Part shown: positions 9,263 through 20,723 of the stretch, in pieces | How the letters are laid out: every line of letters starts with the position of its first letter | Position numbering within the stretch: position 1 is the first letter of the stretch | From: Fremontodendron californicum | Lineage: Eukaryota > Streptophyta > Magnoliopsida > Malvales > Malvaceae | Assembly: GCA_030761205.1 (NCBI GenBank) | Contig: JAULJL010000032.1 | Location: forward strand, 4,593,134-4,657,133 | Length of the DNA: 64,000 nt | Reading direction: 5' to 3' | The notes under the pieces: generated by a model | Seen by the model: only the letters and a program-made list of their open reading frames with translations | Databases searched by the model: none | Told to the model about the DNA's origin: nothing | Translations under genes and position numbers: made by a program

Positions 9263-11340
9263 AGATTGTTGCTAGTCCCTAGCAACGACTCAATAAAAAT
9301 AAAATAAGAAAATCTAATCTAATCCACTTTCGTAGGAAATCACGGTGGCACTTAGCATGTGACACAAGCCTTTAAACCCCTAGGTGTCCCTAGTGGACGA
9401 GTTTAGTCTCGTGAGGGTTTACTAGAACGATACCCACAAACATTGAAAAATTAAAATATAAATAAACTACATATACTAAAAATATTTACTCCTAATCCTT
9501 TCAATACAAATTAGAGACAATATTTGAACAAGTCTTACAAACTAATCAATAGCTTAAAAAATTTCACAAAAAATCATGCTTGAATGTAAATTGTTTGAGT
9601 TAAGCCAATATTAGCATAACATATCTCAATCAAAATAGTGCATGTTCAAATTTAATCTCAACTTCTCACATGGGATACTCTCTTGATTTTCACTCTTTAA
9701 AGTAGTGGTAAAGTGTTTACACTCAATCAATCTCATGAAAACACTTCTACCATATGCTTGCTTGTCCACCTATTCTCCACTAAAAGATCATGCAACTTCA
9801 TAAATCAAGAGGTCTTTAATCAAGGTTGTAATGGGGCCAAGGGGTTTGTAATGTGGTTGAAGAACAAAAGGATAAAGATATCACAAAGGTTCCAAAGAGT
9901 TCATAAAGTTTAGAGACATAAAAAGATTATACAAAGAAACTTCTCAAAACTCTTTACAAGTACATAGTCACCTAGGCCGGATATTCATGTTGGGCCTTTT
10001 CTTCATTCTAAACAACTTTGTAACATCTTTTTCTTTTTCCACAAATTCAAGAGATGATTCATATTTTTTTTTACATAGGAATGTATTTGCCAGTATTCCA
10101 TTACTTTTTCTCTTGACTTTTCTTTTCTTTTCCCCCCACACTTATTTCTTGTTTCTAACCCAAATTTTCAATAGATCTTCCTTGTCTTTGCAACTTGTCT
10201 CAAAACATGCTAATTCATCTTTGGAACAAAGGTAAAGATATAAATAAGTATATTTAGGTTAGGGACAAGTTATGGTTACCAAAGAGATAGCTTATTCAAT
10301 GTAGGCTCAAATTGGTTCACTAAGGATGTGTTCTCTTGGAACATCAATAAGGGATGGCTATTTGGCCCTGGCTAAAAATCCTAATGCCTCTATCATATTC
10401 ATGTTGTCACATGCATCAATATAGTCTCAACAAGGTCTAAAGCAAGTTCTAGAGAATCATGTAATCATAAGAGCACTCAAGAAAGAAATTAGATTGATTT
10501 GTATAATGCATCAATCATTATAGGCTCAAAAACTCACAAGGATGATTATACAAGTCAATATCAAGTCTAAACATGCTTCTTTCTCCATCAACATATCATA
10601 TCAACATTGGCTCATAAAAAAAAAGAATGATATCAAGCTCAATTCTCATGAAAATTTTCTCACTAATAACTCTGTTTTAGACTTATGCAATTCATATCTC
10701 ATCATTGTATTAAAAAGGAACTAAAACACACTAAAAATTATAATAAAGACTCATAAAAAAAAAATAGTAGACAAAAATAAAAGAAATCCTAAATCATTCC
10801 CCCCACACTTAATTCTTACATTGTCCTCAATGTAAGTCTATTAACACAAATGAAAGAATCATGTGTAAGAGAAAAGAACTAATAACATAAGAATAGGAAT
10901 AACTAAGACTCAAAACAAAACAAACTCATGCAACCTAAATAATCCTAAAATAGTAAACAAAAATTAACAAGTAAACATAAAAAGATTAAAATCAAACTGA
11001 CAAGGTATGTCTCAAGTCTCCCTTACTCAGACCTTGTTCAGAATGAATACTTCTAAACAAACTATTTTTTTTTTTTTTTCAAAAGAAGAAATCAAACTGA
11101 CAAGATATGTCTCAAGTCTCCCTTACTCAGACCTTGTTCAGAATGAATACTTCTAAATGGCTTAAAACACAACAACTTTTTTTTTTTTTTTAATTAACAA
11201 AATATGTCTCTTACCCCCTACTAAAATATGACATTGTCCCCAATGTCAAATTTTAAAGGTAGAATTTAGGAGATATTACCTGCAGAGGTTGCTAACCACT
11301 TATTATAACTGAGACACAACAAGCAAAATGTTAGATAATG
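9263..11340 (-). other. 3' noncoding region of element B
   Basis: Same layout as in A: the doubled ~90-bp repeat (about 10990-11160), the inverted repeat with a PPT-like run (near 10798-10840) and an AT-rich remainder. At about 11220-11250 it retains a GACATTGGGGACAATGTC-type inverted repeat that A lacks. No supported gene. Confidence 0.65.
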
Positions 11341-11988
11341 TCACAAAGACAAAGTGCAATCCACTCCTTGCTCGTCCATATCTCTTTTTCTTTTTACGAG
11401 CGTTTGCGAAACAACCGTAGCAGATAAATACTCATAAGCTTGGAGCTTTTTGAGTAAATCTTCAATGGTTGTAGCAGAAATTATGGTTCTCCTTGCCTCT
11501 GAAAACATGAATCCATTATCCACAGCATTATCTAAATATGAAAGCAAATTACTAAAATAACCATTAATATTAAGCAAACCAATGGGTTTCTTATTTGTGA
11601 CCAAAGATGACCAAGAAGCCACGCAAGCTATTTCTTCCAATGTACCCAGACCTCCTGGTAAAGCAATGAATGCATCGGCAGAATGGTACATGATTGTTAT
11701 CCGTTCAGGGATACTCCAGACTTGTATTTCCTTACCCACGGTAGGTCCACAAAAATCTGTGAATAGTTTTGGCACGACTCCTAGAACTGGACTTCCTCCG
11801 GCGTGTGCTGCTGTAGCGACTGCTCCCATTAAACCCGTACTACCACCTCCATAAATCAACTGGATCTTTTGTTGGGCAAGTATTACTCCAACTCTTATGG
11901 CTTCATCAGCAAATATGTTATTTTTCCCTGGATAAGCACCTCCAAAGACACAAATTTTTTTAATGCGCTGGGACGAAGTACTTTCCAT
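11341..11988 (-). CDS. LOG-like: LOG-like phosphoribohydrolase (element B)
   Basis: 215 residues on the minus strand, start ATG at 11988 just after the pyrimidine tract ending CAG. All key sites are intact: GGGSTGLMG, Arg96 and PGGLGTLEE with Glu119. Differences from copy A include Ile71Val (GVVPK), Leu84Val (GPTVGK) and Gly198Val before the KRKR tail. The E copy shares all of these. Function and reasoning are as for copy A. Confidence 0.85.
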   Translation of the reverse strand: MESTSSQRIKKICVFGGAYPGKNNIFADEAIRVGVILAQQKIQLIYGGGSTGLMGAVATAAHAGGSPVLGVVPKLFTDFCGPTVGKEIQVWSIPERITIMYHSADAFIALPGGLGTLEEIACVASWSSLVTNKKPIGLLNINGYFSNLLSYLDNAVDNGFMFSEARRTIISATTIEDLLKKLQAYEYLSATVVSQTLVKRKRDMDEQGVDCTLSL

Positions 11989-12347
11989 TTTTTTTTTCGA
12001 GTGCCTGAAAGAGAATGAGTACATGGTGTAATATATAGAGGACTGAGTAGTGAATCAGACAAGAGTAATAATGTCGCCGAAAGTGTATCTGACCTATCAG
12101 AAGAAAATGTTAACCTAACAAAAGATTTTTGCGTGATTTCAGGAAGAAAATCAAAAAGAGAAGAAAAATCAACCGTAAAAGACAAATAAAAAAAGAGAGA
12201 ATAATTACACAAAACGAACAACACGTAAATTAAACCAAAATGAAGTTATTGCAAATCAAACCAAAAGCTGAGAAGTCATTTATTGTAGTTGTGATTGTGG
12301 CTCACATCTTCCTCTGGTTTTACGTCCAGAAACGGCTTAAACGCCTT
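11989..12347 (-). promoter_or_regulatory. NABP-LOG intergenic region (element B)
   Basis: Minus-strand equivalent of 2066-2432: poly(A)-like AATAAA after the NABP stop, pyrimidine tract, CTATATATT and TTCTCTTTCAG before the LOG ATG. Confidence 0.45.
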
Positions 12348-12884
12348 CTATGAGTCGAGGATATGCTTCCCATCCAGTTTTCTTACAAGCTGGCAAACAG
12401 GGTCTTTTAACATCAGATTCCCAAGATGTTGCCATTCCCTTTGGAATTGCGGCCATAAATCAAGAATTTCTCTTTGTACGTCTCCACTAGGATGCGTCTC
12501 AAGAGAAAGTTGGATATTACCCAAATTCTCCTTACTCAGTCCATCCTTAATGAATTCAATTTTATCATCTCGATTAGAGGACGGAATCCCAATTGAACGA
12601 CATTTACCGTTACACGTCCATCGTGCACATTTGTGGCAATTTGAACTCATGCGCTTTGCTCGTCGCTTCTTTGAAAAAGTGCTTCTACCTGTACCTGGTA
12701 AATGCAAAACAGGAAGATATTCATCTTCACGTAGCTTGGCTTCAATTATCCAACGTATGTCTTCAGGAATCCCTTTGTGCATAAGCATTCTTAATCTTTC
12801 AAATCGAACTTGGTAAAGCTTCAGTAAAATATTTCGAGGAAAAGGAGGAAATCGTTTCTGCAATCTTGTGAGAATATCATTCAT
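12348..12884 (-). CDS. NABP-like protein (element B)
   Basis: 178 residues starting MNDILTR. The basic cluster reads RSTFSKKRRAKR (Ala71 to Ser), and Cys83, Cys86, Cys91 and Cys95 are kept. Gln36His and Gly41Glu relative to copy A are shared with E. The start follows TTTTTTTTCAGG, a strong splice-acceptor match, one base before the ATG. Interpretation is as for copy A. Confidence 0.6.
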   Translation of the reverse strand: MNDILTRLQKRFPPFPRNILLKLYQVRFERLRMLMHKGIPEDIRWIIEAKLREDEYLPVLHLPGTGRSTFSKKRRAKRMSSNCHKCARWTCNGKCRSIGIPSSNRDDKIEFIKDGLSKENLGNIQLSLETHPSGDVQREILDLWPQFQREWQHLGNLMLKDPVCQLVRKLDGKHILDS

Positions 12885-13415
12885 CCTGAAAAAAAATGAA
12901 AAAAATTGAAAGAGAAATTGGAAGAGAAATTTATATACAATATCAGTTTTGTGGGTAGCTGATGGAACCGATTTAAATAATCACGGAGTACCGTTATCCG
13001 CCATTTAACCGGGGTTAAAAAAAAATTATATTTACATCTAGTTATTTTCAAAACAAAGATCAGAAAGAAAAACAAAAAAAAAAAACTCAAAAACAAAACA
13101 CTCTAAATAAAATCCTAAATTCTTCCCCCCAAACATAATTCTTACATTGTAATTAATGTAATGCTATTATCCCCCAATGCAAGAATTATATGTAAGAGAA
13201 AAGAACTATTAAACAAAAGAAACTTATGCAGCCTAAATGAACTTAAAAACAGTAAACACAATTAACAAAGAAACATAAGAAATAAAAATAAAAACAATAA
13301 AAATAATAAAAGAAAAAGGAAAAGAAAGAGAAAGCAAATCTGAATATGGAAGGTTGGCAATTTCATCTTTAATTGGGCTGCCTTCCCAATTAACACTTGA
13401 GTTAGTGTTTTGAAT
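12885..13415 (-). other. Spacer between mini-gag and NABP (element B), with PPT-like module
   Basis: About 530 bp, longer than in A. It contains a PPT-like GTTTGGGGGGAAG and an imperfect inverted repeat (complement near 13120-13170), related to the module found again after LOG. The conserved cassette edge (AGATGTAAATATAA) and the TATATAAA box lie nearer the NABP start. Confidence 0.55.
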
Positions 13416-14354
13416 CTAACCAACACCCCTTCTTGGCTTTTTAGGCTTGTCAGGCTCATACAAGAAACTTCCCGAATTTGTGCGTTTTGTAGGGCGGTTT
13501 CTTTGCACAATAGTGGATGCATTCTCCATTACAAGTATTATTCCATCATCCTTTGTGGTGCATAGCTCATCGAGGAATGGAGCATATTTTGATACTTGTT
13601 GAATGGCATCCACAAACAAGTTGTTTAAGGTTTCCGGCATGTATTGTTCATGTTCTTCCTCCTTGAACTTTGCAAATCTACTAGGAAAAAGTGGAGAAGA
13701 AACATTAGCAAAAAGTGGAACCTTAAACGTTACCTCAGATGCCGAAGTACTCTCTTTCGGAATTGAAGCTTCATTATCTTCAAGAATAGAATCCATCTCT
13801 AATTTTGTCTCATCCTCATCTTGTTCCTCATTCCTCAAGGTCACAATAGTAGTATTCTCCTTTGGGTTAATCATTGTTTGGGCAGAGAGTTCTTCAGATC
13901 TTTGTGCTACCCATACCACCATACTACTAGCCAATAGGCTCATTTGCCTTTCCAAACTCTGGATACTTGCCCTTGTTTCCTGTTGAAATTGCAAAGTATT
14001 AGTAACAAGAGAATTGACAAGATCTTCTAAAGAAGTACCTGAGTTTTGAGTCATATGTGGTGGTTGAAAAAGATCTGGTTCTTGAGACCATGATTGATTG
14101 AAGCTAGATGGATGAGTGTAATTGGCATAAGGATCTACTTCTTGGTAATTTTCTGAGTAGCCATAATTAGTATGATCCCACCATCCCTCATGGTAAGTGT
14201 TTGAGTAATGATCATATTGTTGGTCTTGGAACACTTGATGGCCTTGACATCCTCCCATGGCCAATTGTTGAACTGGGTAGGTGAGAGTGGCTTGTTGATT
14301 TTCCATGTTCATGTATGCCACCAACTCTTCAAGTGTTAGATTGCTCAATTCCAT
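13416..14354 (-). CDS. Mini-gag (element B)
   Basis: 312 residues on the minus strand, same length and end (PKKPRRGVG) as copy A but with roughly two to three dozen substitutions, for example QAT for QAN, MSLLAS for ISLLAS, and a different 195-215 segment. Despite this divergence no stop or frameshift has appeared. It lacks the capsid core and zinc knuckle, as in A. Confidence 0.8.
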   Translation of the reverse strand: MELSNLTLEELVAYMNMENQQATLTYPVQQLAMGGCQGHQVFQDQQYDHYSNTYHEGWWDHTNYGYSENYQEVDPYANYTHPSSFNQSWSQEPDLFQPPHMTQNSGTSLEDLVNSLVTNTLQFQQETRASIQSLERQMSLLASSMVVWVAQRSEELSAQTMINPKENTTIVTLRNEEQDEDETKLEMDSILEDNEASIPKESTSASEVTFKVPLFANVSSPLFPSRFAKFKEEEHEQYMPETLNNLFVDAIQQVSKYAPFLDELCTTKDDGIILVMENASTIVQRNRPTKRTNSGSFLYEPDKPKKPRRGVG

Positions 14355-14469
14355 CGTTTTTTTTTTTTTTTCAAAATTTGATAAGAAAAACTTGTATGTA
14401 CAAGAAAATAGAACTAATTAGAACTGAAAATAAGAATAAACCAAGTAACAAATAAACTAAAGAAAACAA

Positions 14470-14487
14470 TCCCCGGCAACGGCGCCA
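14470..14487 (-). other. Primer-binding site of element B (inverted)
   Basis: TCCCCGGCAACGGCGCCA on the + strand is the tRNA-Asp-type primer-binding site read on the minus strand. It is followed by only a few bases of the spacer complement before sequence rearrangement; no LTR follows. Confidence 0.9.
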
Positions 14488-14557
14488 AAATAAGAATAAA
14501 CCAAGTAACAAATAAACTAAAGAAAACAATCCACTAATGGTTGTAGTATAGTGGTGG
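14488..14557. other. B/C head-to-head junction with tRNA-Asp-like insert
   Basis: After the B primer-binding site, a second partial copy of the inverted leader (about 14488-14532) ends at CAATCC. Next, GTTGTAGTATAGTGGT (14540-14555) matches nucleotides 4-19 of plant tRNA-Asp(GTC), the primer tRNA, and the + strand gag begins within GGAATTTATAAC. CCACTA (14531-14536) is complementary to TAGTGG in the tRNA-like part, so a small hairpin is possible. The same join occurs at 47739-47754. Confidence 0.65.
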
Positions 14558-17500
14558 AATTTATAACTTCTCACCAACAACCAATCGAGGAGTTGATCCA
14601 AAACATCCAAGAGAAGCAAGGAGAGATGGCAGCAGCTGACAACCGAACTCTCAAGGAGCTAGCCGCTCCGGACTTGGGTCAACAACCATTATGCATTGAA
14701 TATGCTAATCTTGAGGTAGCTTTTGAATTAAAATCTGGTTTGATTCACCTTCTCCCAACTTTTCATGGTTTTGCAGGAGAGGATCCAAATAAACACCTCA
14801 AGGAATTCCATGTAGTTTGCTCAAGCATGAGACCAACAGGGGTCACGGAAGAGCAAGTTAAGTTGAGAGCCTTCCCATTCTCTCTAGCTGATTCAGCAAA
14901 GGAATGGCTCTACTATCTACCATCCGGGACCATCACTACATGGAATGATTTGAAGAAAGCATTCTTGGAAAGGTATTTCCCAGCATCTAAGGCTGCCAAC
15001 ATTAGGAAAGAGATATGTGGGATTCGGCAATACAACGGAGAGTCCTTATATGAATATTGGGAGAGGTTCAAGAAACTTTGTGCATCATGTCCACACCATC
15101 AAATAAGTGAACAACTTCTCATCCAATACTTCTATGAAGGTCTCATGCCCATGGAGAGAAGTATGATAGATGCCGCTAGTGGGGGAGCTCTAGTTGATAA
15201 GACTCCCAGGGCTGCTAGAACATTAATCTCCAACATGGCAGCCAATTCTCAACAGTTCTCAATGAGACAAGATCCACCACCACAATCCAAGAGAGTTAAT
15301 GAGGTAAGTATATCATCCCTTGAACAAAAATTTGATAAACTGACTTCTCTTGTTCAACAATTGGCTGTAGGTAAAATACAACAAATAAAGGCTTGTGGCA
15401 TATGTTCAAACATAGGGCACCAAACTGATATGTGTCCAACACTTCAAGAGGATACCAATGAACATGTGAATGCCATGGGTGGATTTCAGAACCAATCAAG
15501 GAAATATGATCCCTACTCAAACACATACAATCCAGGATGGAGGGATCATCCAAACTTCAATTATGGAGGGAACCAATCACAAACTATTCCTCCACCATTT
15601 GACCACAGGCCACCGGGTTTTCAGCAAAGAGTGCAACAACCATACCAAACCCGACAACAACTACCACCCACCCAAAATTCAGGTACTTCTCTTGAAGATC
15701 TTGTTAAAGCTCTTTCTACTAATACAATTCAATTTCAACAGGAGACAAAGACAAGTATTCGAAATTTGGAGACTCAAATAGGGCAATTGGCAACAACCAT
15801 GAGTCAAATGCAAGCAAGGGATTCTGGGAAATTACCTTCCCAAACCATAGTGAATCCAAGAGAGAATGCCAATGCTATAAATTTAAGAAGTGGGAAACAG
15901 CTAGAGACACCACAAAATGATAGTGCTCAAGGGGAGAACAATACCATGGCATCCTCTTCACATCCCAACGAGCCACTAAAAAAGGTAATTCCTAAACCAT
16001 CCTTTCCTTCTTATATAACTCCTCCACCTTTTCCTAGCAGGTTAGCAAAGTCCAAGAAGGAGGAGCAAGAGAAGGAAATTTTGGAAACCTTCCGGAAAGT
16101 AGAGGTGAACATTCCTTTACTAGATGCTATCAAGCAAGTGCCAAGATATGCCAAGTTCCTAAAAGAGTTGTGCACATCTAAACGGAAGTTGAAATGGAAT
16201 GAAAAGGTAAGTGTGGGGGAGAATGTGTCAGCTGTTCTTCAAAAGAAACTCCCACCTAAATGCAAGGATCCAGGTATGTTTACCATTCCTTGTAAGATAG
16301 GCAACACCAGGTTTGAGCGTGCTATGCTAGATCTAGGGGCATCTATTAATGTCATGCCATATTCAATTTATGCTTCATTGAATCTAGGACCATTAGAGGA
16401 AACCGGTGTTATAATACAACTTGCTGACCGTTCTAACACTTATCCAAGAGAAGTTGTAGAAGACGTTCTTGTACAGGTTAATGAATTGGTTTTTCCCGCT
16501 GACTTTTATGTTATTGAGATGGAAGATGAGATGTCTTCTAATCCCACACCTATTCTATTAGGGAGACCATTCTTGAAAACAGCAAGAACTAAAATAGATG
16601 TACATGATGGCACTTTAACTATGGAATTTGATGGTGAAATAATTCGCTTTAACATTTTTGAGGCCATGAGATATCCTAGTGATGTGCATTCTGTTTTTAA
16701 TATTGATATAATTGACTCACTAGTGCAGCAAGCTTATGAGCTAGATGGTGAAGATAGTGTGGAAATAGTCCTTAGCAACCATCTCGGAATGGGGAATGCT
16801 AAACTAGCCTTGAGTGACCATGTGGAAGGGGCACTAGAATCTTTACACTCGCTGCAACCTAAAGATGCAAGGTTTGATGTTTCATTTATTGATTTGCCTT
16901 TATCTAATGAGAAACTTCTACCTTCCATTTTGCAGGCACCAACTTTAGAATTGAAACCACTACCGAACCACTTGAAATATTTGTTCTTAGGGGAAAAGGA
17001 CACACTACCTGTCATCATTGCCAAAGAGCTCACACCTTTGCAAGAAGAGCGACTTATCCGGGTGCTTAGAGAGCATAAAACAGCAATTGGTTGGACAATT
17101 GCCGATATCAAGGGAATAAGCCCATCCATGTGCATGCACCGGATTTTGTTAGAGGAAGGGTCTAAACCAACAAGAGAAGCACAAAGAAGATTGAACCCTC
17201 CTATGATGGAGGTTGTGAAAAAGGAGATACTGAAGCTCCTAGATGTTGGAGTGATCTATCCTATCTCGGATAGCAAATGGGTGAGCCAGTCCAAGTGGTT
17301 CCAAAGAAATCAGGTGTAACGGTGGTAACAAATAATGAGAATGAACTTGTTCCTACTAGGATTCAAACAGGATGGCGAGTTTGTATTGATTATCGTAAAC
17401 TTAATTCCACAACTCGCAAAGACCACTTTCCTTTACCTTTTATTGATCAAATGCTTGAAAGGTTAGCTGGCCATTCTCATTATTGTTTTCTTGATGGTTT

Positions 17501-19844
17501 TTCAGGTTATAATCAGATAGCCATTGCTCCGGAGGACCAAGAGAAAACAACATTCACATGTCCATTTGGTACTTTTGCATACCGGCGTATGCCATTTGGT
17601 CTTTGTAATGCACCAGCTACATTCCAAAGGTGTATGGTTAGCATATTTTCAGATTATGTAGAGAATATCATAGAAGTGTTTATGGATGATTTTAGTGTCT
17701 ATGGTGATTCTTTTGATAGATGTCTAGAGAACCTTACACTTGTACTTGAAAGATGCATGGAAACTAACCTTGTTTTGAATTGGGAAAAATGTCACTTTAT
17801 GGTAGAACAAGGAATAGTTTTGGGCCATGTTATTTCTTCTAGAGGGATAGAGGTTGATAAGTCTAAAATAGATATTATGCATTCTTTACCACCTCCCACA
17901 AATGTGAGAGAGGTTCGTTCTTTTCTTGGACATGCAGGTTTCTATAGGAGATTTATCAAAGACTTCTCAAAGATCACATTACCTCTTTGCAAGCTACTAC
18001 AAAAAGATGTGGTTTTCCACTTTGATGATAAATGCAAAGAGGCGTTTGAAACATTGAAGGGACTCTTGACATCAGCTCCTATCATCCAACCACCAGATTG
18101 GAATGTACCTTTTGAAATCATGTGTGATGCTAGTGACTATGCCATTGGAGCTGTTTTGGGCCAACGGGTTGGGAAAGCCTCACATGCCATTTATTATGCC
18201 TCAAGAACTCTTAATGATGCTCAATTGAACTATTCCACTACTGAAAAAGAACTTTTGGCTGTTGTATTTGCTTTAGAAAAATTTTGATCTTATTTAATTG
18301 GTACTAAAGTAATTGTATTTTCTGACCATGCAGCCCTTAAGTACTTACTCACTAAAAAGGAGGCCAAACCAAGGTTGATTAGATGGATACTTCTCTTACA
18401 AGAGTTTGATTTGGAGATAAAAGATAAGAGAGGTAGTGACAACCTGGTTGCGGACCATCTTAGCCGTTTAGTTCATGAAGATGATGCACTACCCTTGAAT
18501 GAGAACTTTCCGGATGAGCAACTTCTTTTTATAAGTACAACAACTCCTTGGTATGCTGATATTGTTAATTACTTAGTTACCAAGAAGTTGCCACAAGAGT
18601 TGACACAAGCTCAAAGAAATAAGATCAAGAGTGATGCCAAATACTACATATGGGATGATCCTTACCTTTGGAAGCATTGCTCCGATCAGATTATAAGAAG
18701 GTGTGTACTCGAAACTGAATTTCAATCTATTCTCACCTTTTGTCACTCTTATGCATGTGGAGGACACTTTGGATCCAAAAGAACAGCCATGAAAGTTCTT
18801 GATTCTGGATTTTATTGGCCTACCATATTCAAAGATGCATACCTCTTTTGCAAGTCATGTGATCGTTGCCAAAGAACTGGTAACTTAGGTGCTAGAAATC
18901 AAATGCCTCAAACTCCAATACTTATTGTTGAAATTTTTGATGTATGGGGCATGGATTTCATGGGACCTTTTCCTCCTTCTTTTGGTAATCTTTATATTTT
19001 ACTTGCCGTTGATTATGTTTCAAAGTGGGTGGAAGCAAAATCCACTAGGACTAATGACTCTAAAGTTGTTTCAGATTTTGTCAAGACTAACATCTTGGCT
19101 AGGTTTGGAACGCCAAAGGCCATAATCAGCGATAGAGGTACTCACTTTTGCAATAGGACTATGGAAGCACTTTTGAGGAAGTATAACATCACACACAAGG
19201 TCTCCACCTCATATCATCCTCAAACTAGTGGGCAAGCTGAAGTGTCAAACCGAGAAGTTAAGTCCATCCTTGAAAAGACAGTTAATCCAAATAGGAAGGA
19301 TTGGAGTTCACGACTTGATGATGCACTTTGGGCTTATAGGACAGCATATAAGACACCCATTGGTATGTCTCCTTATCGACTTGTTTATGGTAAGCCTTGT
19401 CATCTTCCGGTTGAATTGGAACATAAATCATATTGGGCTATCAAACAATGCAACATGGAGATGGATGAGATAGGAAAGAAAAGAAAACTTGACCTACAAG
19501 AATTAGAGGAGATAAGGAATGATGCCTATCAGAATTCTAGGATTTACAAGGAAAAGACTAAGGCATTCCATGACAAGATGATATCAAGAAAAGAATTTGT
19601 TGTTGGACAAAAAGTTCTTCTCTTCCATTCACGCCTTAAGTTATATCCAGGTAAGTTACGTTCTCGTTGGGTTGGACCTTTTGTTATTACTAATGTATTT
19701 ACTCATGGTGCAGTTGAAATCCAAAGCCCAAAAACAGATAAGGCATTCAAAGTGAATGGTCATAGATTGAAGCCTTACTATGAGAACTTTCCAATACAAG
19801 ATGTGGAGGAGTTTCCACTTTTTGAGCCAAAGTATGTTGAATAA
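14551..19844 (+). pseudogene. gag-pol: Athila-like gag-pol polyprotein, disrupted (element C)
   Basis: Polyprotein in one frame: capsid (Retrotrans_gag), CCHC knuckle, aspartic protease (DLGAS), RT (FMDDFSVYG), RNase H, integrase (HHCC and DDE) and C-terminal GPF-type motif. Compared with the intact frame at 47750-53044 it has a one-base deletion near 17286 (between protease and RT) and a CGA-to-TGA stop at 18285-18287 in RNase H. The native Gag N-terminus is missing: the 5' junction replaces about the first 18 codons, and the first in-frame ATG is at 14626. Not functional as one protein. The CpG-type C-to-T change fits methylation-linked decay. Confidence 0.9.
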
Positions 19845-19853
19845 TAATGGCAT

Positions 19854-20186
19854 GGGTCTAAGTTAGGCTGAGGACAATAAACCAAGCGCTTCTTGGGAGG
19901 CAACCCAAAAGGATGGAGAGCATCTATTATATCAGATTTGCATATTCCTTACTCTCCATCATTCTATCTTTTATTGTTTTTCTTTTCTTTTGTTTAATAG
20001 TTCTTTTCTCTTACAAGATGTAAATATAATTTTTAATTTATTTTTTTTAACCCCGGTTAAATGGCGGATAACGGTACTCCGTGATTATTTAAATCGGTTC
20101 CATCAGCTACCCACAAAACTGATATTGTATATAAATTTCTCTTCCAATTTCTCTTTCAATTTTTTTTTTCATTCTTTTTTTTCAGG
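19854..20186 (+). promoter_or_regulatory. Post-pol hairpin and NABP leader (element C)
   Basis: GAGGACAAT (about 19870-19878) is followed by AGCGCT and the hairpin TTGGG-AGGCAA-CCCAA (19893-19908), a conserved post-pol feature of Athila-like elements. Further on come the cassette edge AGATGTAAATATAA (about 20016), TATATAAA (20128-20135) and TTTTTTTTCAG ending at 20185, one base before the NABP ATG. Confidence 0.6.
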
Positions 20187-20723
20187 ATGGATGATATTCT
20201 CACAAGATTGCAGAAACGATTTCCTCCTTTTCCTCGAAATATTTTACTGAAGCTTTACCAAGTTCGACTTGAGAGATTAAGAATGCTTATGCACAAAGGG
20301 ATTCCTGACGACATACGTTGGCTAATTGAAGCCAAGGTACGTGAAGATGAATATCTTCCTGTTTTGCATTTACCAGGTACAGGTAGAAGCACTTTTGCAA
20401 AGAAGCGACGAGCAAAGCGCATGAGTTCAAATTGCCACAAATGTGCACGATGGACGTGTAACGGTAAATGTCGTTCTATTGGGATTCCGTCCTCTAATCG
20501 AGATGATAAAATTGAATTCATTAAGGATGGACTGAGTAAGGAGAATTTGGGTAATATCCAACTTTCTCTTGAGACGCATCCTAGTGGAGACGTACAAAGA
20601 GAAATTCTTGATTTATGGCCGCAATTCCAAAGGGAATGGCAACATCTTGGGAATCTGATGTTAAAAGACCCTGTTTGCCAGCTTGTAAGAAAACTGGATG
20701 GGAAGCATATCCTCGACTCATAG
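20187..20723 (+). CDS. NABP-like protein (element C)
   Basis: 178 residues, with the basic cluster RSTFAKKRRAKR and all four cysteines intact. Subfamily-specific residues are VRLERL, MHKGIPDD and RWLIEAK. Identical in sequence to the H and I copies. It stands directly after pol, showing that the cassette belongs to the autonomous element too. Confidence 0.6.
   Translation: MDDILTRLQKRFPPFPRNILLKLYQVRLERLRMLMHKGIPDDIRWLIEAKVREDEYLPVLHLPGTGRSTFAKKRRAKRMSSNCHKCARWTCNGKCRSIGIPSSNRDDKIEFIKDGLSKENLGNIQLSLETHPSGDVQREILDLWPQFQREWQHLGNLMLKDPVCQLVRKLDGKHILDS

Larger units (their letters stand above)
7231..14487 (-). mobile_element. Element B: non-autonomous element, inverted, one LTR
   Basis: Read on the minus strand: primer-binding site (14487-14470), leader, mini-gag, NABP-like, LOG-like, 3' noncoding region, polypurine tract (9262-9252), LTR (9251-7231). 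No LTR lies upstream of its primer-binding site; instead the sequence turns into the B/C junction. Element E has the same diagnostic differences, so B and E form a subfamily distinct from A/D/G. Confidence 0.88.

Noticed and set aside
14540..14555. Possible tRNA-Asp gene
   Set aside because: Only the 5' quarter of a tRNA matches. The anticodon arm and the rest are absent, so it is a fragment at a junction.
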